Of a DNA stretch of 64,000 nt, positions 59,460-64,000 are shown piece by piece; the stretch's first letter is position 1; each line of letters opens with the position of its first letter. The notes under the pieces were generated by a model. It was given only the letters and a program-made list of their open reading frames with translations, searched no databases and had not been told where the DNA came from. The DNA lies in the NCBI GenBank assembly GCA_028871345.1, contig JAGWNK010000011.1:30242-94241 (forward strand). The letters are read 5' to 3'. This stretch comes from Alphaproteobacteria bacterium (GTDB lineage: Bacteria > Pseudomonadota > Alphaproteobacteria > Micropepsales > Micropepsaceae). The position numbers and the translations under genes were made by a program.

Positions 59460-60218
59460 TTACTGGAAGAGGTTCGCGATGTTGTAGGTCAGCGTCGCGA
59501 CCACGGTGGCCTGGCAGGCATCCTTGGTGCCCATCCAGAAGGCGGCGCAATTGGTCTTGCCGATGTCGTTGCCGAAGTAGCGCAGATCGAGCGACCAGCT
59601 CTTCCACGTCGCCGTGGCGCCGATGTCCCAATGCGTGTAGTCCGACGGTGCGGCCTGCACCCACTGATGGCCGAGATTGCCGCTGAAGGTCAGCCAGTCG
59701 GTCACGGCATAGGCGGCCGTGCCTTCGGCGTACCAGCCGGTGCCGCCCGACAGGCTCCATTCCGGCGAATTGGCGCCGGTGGCCGTCAGCGTCAGCGGTC
59801 CGAAGGCGTGCGAAAGCTGCACGATCGTCTCGTAGTAGCTCGCCTTCGTGCCGGGGAAGTTGGCGTCCGGATAGCTGTAGTAATAGGCCTCGATGTTGAG
59901 GTCGGTGCCGCCGAGATCGGTGTGCTTGCCGGCATAGAAATCCGCTTCGAACGACGGATTGTTGTGGCCGACCCAGTCGACTTTCGATTCCCACGTGCCC
60001 GCATAGAATCCTTCGGGACCTGTCCAGTTGATGGAGCCTTGCGGCGTGAACTGCCTGTCGTCCTGGCTGATGCCGCGGTAGCGGTAGTCGCTTGCCGCCG
60101 CCACATAGGCCGACACCGTGCCCCACGCGGGGGCGTCGTCCGCCATGGCCACATTCGTCGAGGCCATCGCCGTCAATATCGCTGCGCCCAGTGCCAGCTG
60201 CAGCCGAAGTGATTTCAT
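59460..60218 (-). CDS. TorF-type putative porin
   Basis: A 252-residue outer-membrane beta-barrel: signal peptide (ends VAMADD), WGTVSAYVAAASDYRYRGISQDD near the start (the Gcw_chp/TorF signature), then amphipathic strands such as NIEAYYYSYPD, YYETIVQLSHAF and LDLRYFGNDIGK, with a final NLFQ. This is TIGR02001, found near some TonB receptors. It probably forms a small porin of unknown substrate. AGAGGG precedes the ATG. The upstream 700 bases contain two palindromes. Confidence 0.88.
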   Translation of the reverse strand: MKSLRLQLALGAAILTAMASTNVAMADDAPAWGTVSAYVAAASDYRYRGISQDDRQFTPQGSINWTGPEGFYAGTWESKVDWVGHNNPSFEADFYAGKHTDLGGTDLNIEAYYYSYPDANFPGTKASYYETIVQLSHAFGPLTLTATGANSPEWSLSGGTGWYAEGTAAYAVTDWLTFSGNLGHQWVQAAPSDYTHWDIGATATWKSWSLDLRYFGNDIGKTNCAAFWMGTKDACQATVVATLTYNIANLFQ

Positions 60219-60310
60219 GTCATCGCCCTCTCTACGTTCGCGTCATCGCGCAGCTACAATTCGGGGCGTTGTTGCGCGTGGCAATATAGAAGGCATGTCG
60301 AACGACCCCG

Positions 60311-60325
60311 AATCGGAGGCCGATT
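60311..60325. promoter_or_regulatory. palindrome upstream of the porin gene
   Basis: AATCGG, AGG, CCGATT, a perfect 15-base inverted repeat with three central bases, about 95-110 bases before the porin start. It may be an operator or part of a larger structure with the palindrome at 60348. Confidence 0.35.
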
Positions 60326-60347
60326 CTACGCTTTCCCGCTCAAAGTT

Positions 60348-60360
60348 GTTGCATTGCAAC
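60348..60360. promoter_or_regulatory. palindrome upstream of the porin gene (GTTGC-N3-GCAAC)
   Basis: GTTGCATTGCAAC is a perfect 5-base-arm inverted repeat with a 3-base centre, 130-142 bases before the porin start. It is close to the shape of sites bound by helix-turn-helix regulators. Confidence 0.35.
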
Positions 60361-60485
60361 ACCACATGTTCAGCCCTTGGGCACAGTGCTGCCTGATTGG
60401 GCGGGACCGGTGGTTGTATGGCGCACGAACGAACACCGGCTGGCGCCGCCGTCAGGCAAGGTCGACTCGAGCAGCGGCGCATGTG

Positions 60486-60846
60486 CTACTGCGGGGCAGC
60501 CTTCGGCGGCTTTCCTTTTCCGGCGCGTCGGCAGACCAGTGCAGGGCGCAGATCGTGCGCGCTGCGATACGGCGGAGGAGTCGATATCGAGTCTGCCGCG
60601 ATCAAGGCGATGTTCACGTCCTCGCGAGCCTTGAAGAGGGCAAGGCGGGCGCTCCATGGGGAGGCGCCGGCGTCTGGAGTGAAGCGCTTCTCGACATCCG
60701 GTGATCACGCGTCGAGATCGCGGCGCGCCGGCTTGCTATCGCTTCGATTTCGCTTCTGGTGTAGTCATTGGCGCCCGCGCGCAGCGCAAGAGCGGCGGCG
60801 ATCCTGTGACAACCGCAATCTTGCCTTTTGAGCCGGCTTGATCCAT
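60486..60846 (-). pseudogene. possible frameshifted gene remnant
   Basis: On the minus strand ATG 60846 follows a good site (GAGGAG) and starts MDQAGSKGKIAVVTG, which looks like an SDR start or similar. The protein-like reading then shifts: ALALRAGANDYTRSEIEAIA appears one frame over, and VEKRFTPDAGASPWSARL followed by VNIALIAADSIS in the third, ending at stop 60488-60486. Each piece has plausible composition, but no family is certain. Two frameshifts or a chance open frame are both possible. Confidence 0.3.
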
Positions 60847-60921
60847 GAGGTCTCCTCTTTTCGGGCTAGTCGATGCCGCGCATTGCGGAGCATCTTCGCG
60901 CGATGGTAAATCGCAGGGCCA

Positions 60922-61584
60922 ATGCTGCAAGGAGCGATCATTAACGCCGAACCTTCCGCATTTGCGCGCGCCCGGATGAGGCTGGCCCGCCGCACCCGCC
61001 GTCACGCCCATGCCGAGCGGCCGGTGCGCATCATCCTTGTCCGTCACGGGCGTCCGGCGATTTCCATCGCCATGCGCACCTCTCACCGTGAGTTCCGTGC
61101 CTATATCGACGAGTACGAGGCGGCAGGGCTGGACCCGGAAAGCGTGCCGCCGGAACAGCTGCAGGACCTCGTGCGCGAATTGACGGCCGTCTACACCAGC
61201 GGGCGGCCGCGGTCGCAGGACAGCGCCCGCGCCCTGGCGCCCAATGCCGAGCTGATCGCCGACCCGCTGTTCGAGGAGGCGCCGCTGGCTTCGCCGCGCA
61301 TCCCGCTGTTGCGCATGTCGGTGCCGAAATGGGCGGTGATGGCGCGCGTCCTGTGGCACGCGGGCTACCACCCGGAGATCGAGAACTACCGCCGCGCCAA
61401 GCACCGCGCCGCGCGCGCCTCTGACATCCTGATGGCCCGCGCCATGGATGACGGCGTGGCGGCGCTGGTGGCGCACGGCTACTTCAACGCCATCATCGGG
61501 CGCGAGCTGCGCCGGCGCGGCTTCCGCAAGACCGGCTCGCACCGGGTGCAGTTCTGGAACGCCGTGATCTACGAGCTGCCGTGA
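60922..61584 (+). CDS. histidine phosphatase family protein
   Basis: A 220-residue protein with IILVRHGRPAIS, the RHG phospho-histidine motif, near residue 40 and LVAHGYFNAI for the second His (near 192). Between are helices with ELTAVYTSGRPRSQDSARAL, the substrate-binding part. The first 35 residues are Arg-rich without signal peptide. It may act as a phosphoglycerate-mutase-like phosphatase; the substrate is unknown. ATG 60922 has AGGG upstream; ATG 60976 is also possible. Confidence 0.83.
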   Translation: MLQGAIINAEPSAFARARMRLARRTRRHAHAERPVRIILVRHGRPAISIAMRTSHREFRAYIDEYEAAGLDPESVPPEQLQDLVRELTAVYTSGRPRSQDSARALAPNAELIADPLFEEAPLASPRIPLLRMSVPKWAVMARVLWHAGYHPEIENYRRAKHRAARASDILMARAMDDGVAALVAHGYFNAIIGRELRRRGFRKTGSHRVQFWNAVIYELP

Positions 61585-61597
61585 CCTTGCGCCCCTT

Positions 61598-61653
61598 CCT
61601 CCCCCTTCTTCAGGGGGAGGTCGATCCGACCCGAGCTTGGCGAAGGGCGGATC
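61598..61653. repeat. intergenic two-hairpin repeat
   Basis: First hairpin CCTCCCCCT (61598-61606) with AGGGGGAGG (61612-61620), a perfect 9-base stem with a 5-base loop. Second hairpin: GATCCGACCC (61623-61632) with GGGCGGATC (61645-61653), one bulged base. A TGGGGG tail follows. It lies between the convergent phosphatase and SPFH genes. The left arm TCCCCCT and the right end GGGGGAGGTC are also found in the helicase insertion at 33752, so this is probably a dispersed repeat of the genome, possibly acting as terminator. Confidence 0.55.
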
Positions 61654-61711
61654 GGTGGGGGTCATGCCAGCGCTATTCCTGACATGCCCCCTCCTGCAAC
61701 GACGTTGGCGC

Positions 61712-63790
61712 TCAGTTCTTCTTCTTGTCGTCCTTGATCGTCGTGCTATAGGCGAGGTCGGTGAACGGCGCCGGCGCATGCTGCACGGGCGGTTCGGGCT
61801 TGATGTCGGCGCCGTTGCCCTTCTGCAGGCGGTTCATGATGAGCGGCACCAGGGCCGACAGGCTGGTACCCAGGTCGCCACCGCCGCCGAGATTGAGGGC
61901 GAGATTCTCGGGCATGAATCGCTGGGTGCCGCCCGCCAGCGCCTTGGCCACATTGACGAGGGCCGTCTGGTCCTTGCCGATGGCGAGCTGCTGGGCTTCC
62001 AGGCCCTTGGCGACCGCCAGACCTTCGGCTTCCGTCTTCACGGCACTAGCCCGGCCGACCTTCTCGAGGCGGTAGGACTCGCCGTCCGCCTCGTTCTGTA
62101 CGCCCTGCGCCTTGTTCTTGGTGATGTCGATGCCGATCGAGGAACGCGCCAGTTCTGACTGCATGTCGGCCTTGCCGCGTGTCTGTTCGAGCTGCAGGCG
62201 CTGCGTCTGCGCCCGTTCCTCGGACTTGTAGGTCTCCTGCTGCTGATTGGCGATTTCGCGCGTGGTCAGCACGCTCACCAGCTGCTCGGGGAAGATGACG
62301 TCCTGGATGTAAACGCCGCGGGTTTCGATGCGGTATTCCTTGAGCTTCTGGGTGATGTGGTCCTGCGCCTGCTGCTGCACTTCCTGGCGCTTCTCGATGA
62401 AGTCGATGGCGGGCATCGACTGCAGCTTGTCGCGGAAGTGATTGCCGACGGCGGCCTGCAGCACCTCCGTCACCAGGTTCAGCATGGTGCCGACGATGGA
62501 GATCACCTTGGGTGCTTCGGTATCCGGGACATGGATCTGTACCTGCAGGTCGATGTCGAAGACGAAGCCTTCCTTCGATTTGGCCGTGATCTGCTTCAGG
62601 CTCTTGTCGAGATCGTGTGCCGTGCTCGTCGCCTCGGCCCAGTTTAACGTCAGGATGAAGGTCGGCACGATTTCGGCCGAATAGCAGCGCGGGTTGATGG
62701 CGTATTTGCCGGTCCTCAGCGGCTCCTGCCAGATGCCGCGATGGCCGGGGCGCACCAGGGAGCCGAACTTGAAGTCGGCGCCCGAGGTGTCCTCGGTGGC
62801 CAGCCCGACATAGGCCTTCAGCACCGCGACTTCGCCCTGGTTGACCACCAGCATCGGCACGAGCTCGACCGAGACGAGGAACGGATTGAGGTTGTAGGCG
62901 CCGTACATCAGAGGATCGTGCTGCAGGCCGATACGCCCGCCGGCATCGAGGAACGCCTGGAAATCCTGGTAGTTGTTGTGGACCTCGTTCTTTACCGCCA
63001 GGATCGATTCCACGAGATCGCTGTCGGCGGTGCCGGGCTTGGCTTCCAGTTCCGCGATTTCCGCAAAGTCGCCGATGCGGTTGGCGATGGCGCCTTTGGG
63101 CAGCGGCGGCCCTTCGAAGGTGGTGACGATGCCGATCATGTCGGCCACTCTGCCGGTCAGCTTGCCGCCGTCACCGACGCGCGGTTCGATCCGCACGACG
63201 TTGAGCTGATCGGGATTGAGGCCGAAGGTCTCGGCTTTCAGCCCGTGCTTGCGTTCCAGGGCCGCATAATCTTCGTCGATGGGCACGCCGTAGACCACAT
63301 CCTTGGTGATGACGAGGAACCCGACGGGATGGATCGCCAGCGTTGCGCCGGGCGGCAGGACGGGCCGCTGCACGCCTTTCTGTCCGCCGCCGCGTACGAA
63401 GGCTTCCACGTCGTGGAAATTGCCGAACTCCGCCTTGTAGGCGGCCGACTTGGCGCCCACGGGCAGCGGTTCGCCGACCTGGGCGATGACGACGCCGATC
63501 TGTCCCGCCGGAATCTGAACCCGCGGGTGACGCGTCACGTCATAGACCGGCCACAGCTTGAATCGCCAGCCCGGCATGAGAAGCTGGCCTTGGTAGCCGG
63601 CTTCGCCATCGAAACCGATGACGTTGCCGGCGGTCAGCCTCTTGAAGCCGAAGCGCTTGCGTACCAGGCCGATTTCGGTCGGGCCGATCGTGCGGATCGA
63701 CTTTAGAAGGACGACGAGCAGCAGAAAGACTGCGATGACTTCGACGAGCGAGAGCCCGGCGAAATTGAACGACGGAATGATTTGGCCCAC
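61712..63790 (-). CDS. large SPFH/flotillin-type membrane protein
   Basis: A 692-residue protein. One N-terminal transmembrane helix (LSLVEVIAVFLLLVVLLKSI), then a signature IGPTEIGLVRKRFG. The SPFH domain is long, with two parts visible around GMPGW-like text (LMPGWRFKLWPVYDV) and later GHRGIWQEPLRTGKYAINP. A charged coiled coil follows (EEVQQQAQDH type, EERAQTQRLQLEQT), and the end is disordered and basic (KDDKKKN). SPFH proteins scaffold membrane microdomains. The size (692) is above the usual flotillin length (400-500). The start at 63790 lies 210 bases from the window end. Confidence 0.87.
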   Translation of the reverse strand: MGQIIPSFNFAGLSLVEVIAVFLLLVVLLKSIRTIGPTEIGLVRKRFGFKRLTAGNVIGFDGEAGYQGQLLMPGWRFKLWPVYDVTRHPRVQIPAGQIGVVIAQVGEPLPVGAKSAAYKAEFGNFHDVEAFVRGGGQKGVQRPVLPPGATLAIHPVGFLVITKDVVYGVPIDEDYAALERKHGLKAETFGLNPDQLNVVRIEPRVGDGGKLTGRVADMIGIVTTFEGPPLPKGAIANRIGDFAEIAELEAKPGTADSDLVESILAVKNEVHNNYQDFQAFLDAGGRIGLQHDPLMYGAYNLNPFLVSVELVPMLVVNQGEVAVLKAYVGLATEDTSGADFKFGSLVRPGHRGIWQEPLRTGKYAINPRCYSAEIVPTFILTLNWAEATSTAHDLDKSLKQITAKSKEGFVFDIDLQVQIHVPDTEAPKVISIVGTMLNLVTEVLQAAVGNHFRDKLQSMPAIDFIEKRQEVQQQAQDHITQKLKEYRIETRGVYIQDVIFPEQLVSVLTTREIANQQQETYKSEERAQTQRLQLEQTRGKADMQSELARSSIGIDITKNKAQGVQNEADGESYRLEKVGRASAVKTEAEGLAVAKGLEAQQLAIGKDQTALVNVAKALAGGTQRFMPENLALNLGGGGDLGTSLSALVPLIMNRLQKGNGADIKPEPPVQHAPAPFTDLAYSTTIKDDKKKN

Positions 63791-64000
63791 TGGATGCCCC
63801 TCTTCAACGATGCGGCGTCCGCACCGCCGAGAGCGATGCGGGCAGGCCCTCGGAGGGCGACGCTGGTCGGGAATGTGCCGGAAATCGGCGAGACTTACGC
63901 GACAATGGAAGCGGGATCGCTTCTCCTGCGTTGGACGGCAAAGATATTGGATCGCTGGAACGGCGTTTCAAGCCAAAGAATATTTCTTTTGCCTGCGGCA
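63791..64000. other. upstream region of the SPFH gene, window edge
   Basis: 210 bases. On the minus strand TTGAAA and CAATAT with a 16-base spacer lie near 63970-63943, a weak promoter candidate. No coding sequence was supported, and the region is cut by the window end. Confidence 0.35.

Larger units (their letters stand above)
60219..60921. other. long intergenic region with palindromes and a possible decayed gene
   Basis: Of 703 bases, the first 150 should hold the porin promoter. AATCGG AGG CCGATT (60311-60325) and GTTGC ATT GCAAC (60348-60360) are palindromes here. The rest has a possible broken gene (60486-60846). No other function was seen. Confidence 0.5.

Noticed and set aside
1..64000. 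CRISPR arrays, transposases, prophage and rRNA.
   Set aside because: No regularly spaced repeats, transposase motifs, phage structural genes or rRNA-like sequence were seen on reading through the window.

Overview
The window is GC-rich chromosomal DNA with dense gene packing and many stop/start overlaps of the ATGA type. It most likely comes from an alphaproteobacterium. The evidence is a TonB-dependent receptor of the Caulobacter/Sphingomonas type, a PodJ-like polar factor with Sel1 repeats, ligase-associated DNA-repair genes (helicase and PdeM), an SPFH protein, an HWE-family histidine kinase fused to CheB/CheR domains, a TorF-type porin and YciB. Caulobacterales or a Rhizomicrobium-like lineage fits best, but this is inference. 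No prophage, insertion sequence, CRISPR array or rRNA was seen.

Layout. Positions 1-5100 hold an ABC-F ATPase, a PEP-CTERM protein and a secreted alpha/beta hydrolase divergent from an AraC regulator. Positions 5383-8637 form an unusual module: a secreted 206-residue protein with a vicinal Cys pair, a ferritin-like putative di-iron protein four bases downstream, and an orphan periplasmic cytochrome c with eleven CxxCH motifs. Then come an S9 peptidase and a CsgG/SH3-like lipoprotein. Positions 12394-16658 are a complete homogentisate operon (hpd-hmgA-fah-maiA plus a MarR regulator) with a near-perfect palindromic operator in its promoter region. Positions 16744-23010 form a long tightly packed operon: M20 amidohydrolase, DUF423, epoxide-hydrolase-like protein, acyltransferase and lutABC (lactate oxidation). 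Positions 24058-28448 are a small galactan-utilisation locus (LacI-type operator, promoter, TonB-dependent receptor, GH53 endo-galactanase).

Positions 28455-32385 encode a CheB-CheR-PAS-HWE kinase and an overlapping single-domain response regulator. Positions 33553-37974 encode a ligase-associated DEXH helicase that carries an in-frame insertion made of two tandem palindromes, a PadR regulator with a membrane partner, and PdeM. PdeM overlaps the convergent TIGR02186 gene by 76 bases. A TSUP transporter, the PodJ-like protein, a DUF962 protein, a CAP lipoprotein, a thiolase, YciB and TPR proteins follow on the minus strand to 47068.

From 47282 the plus strand carries an aldo/keto reductase-SDR pair, a patatin phospholipase with a cyclic-nucleotide-binding domain, a MaoC hydratase-methyltransferase-DJ-1 chain, and a TetR-pirin-WrbA redox group. 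The end of the window has tRNA-Gln(TTG), a GST, tRNA-Pro(CGG), a GT39 glycosyltransferase, a TorF-type porin, a histidine phosphatase and a large SPFH protein.

The most unusual observations are the in-frame palindromic insertion in the helicase, with related hairpin repeats between genes elsewhere in the window, and the ferritin-like/eleven-heme module.
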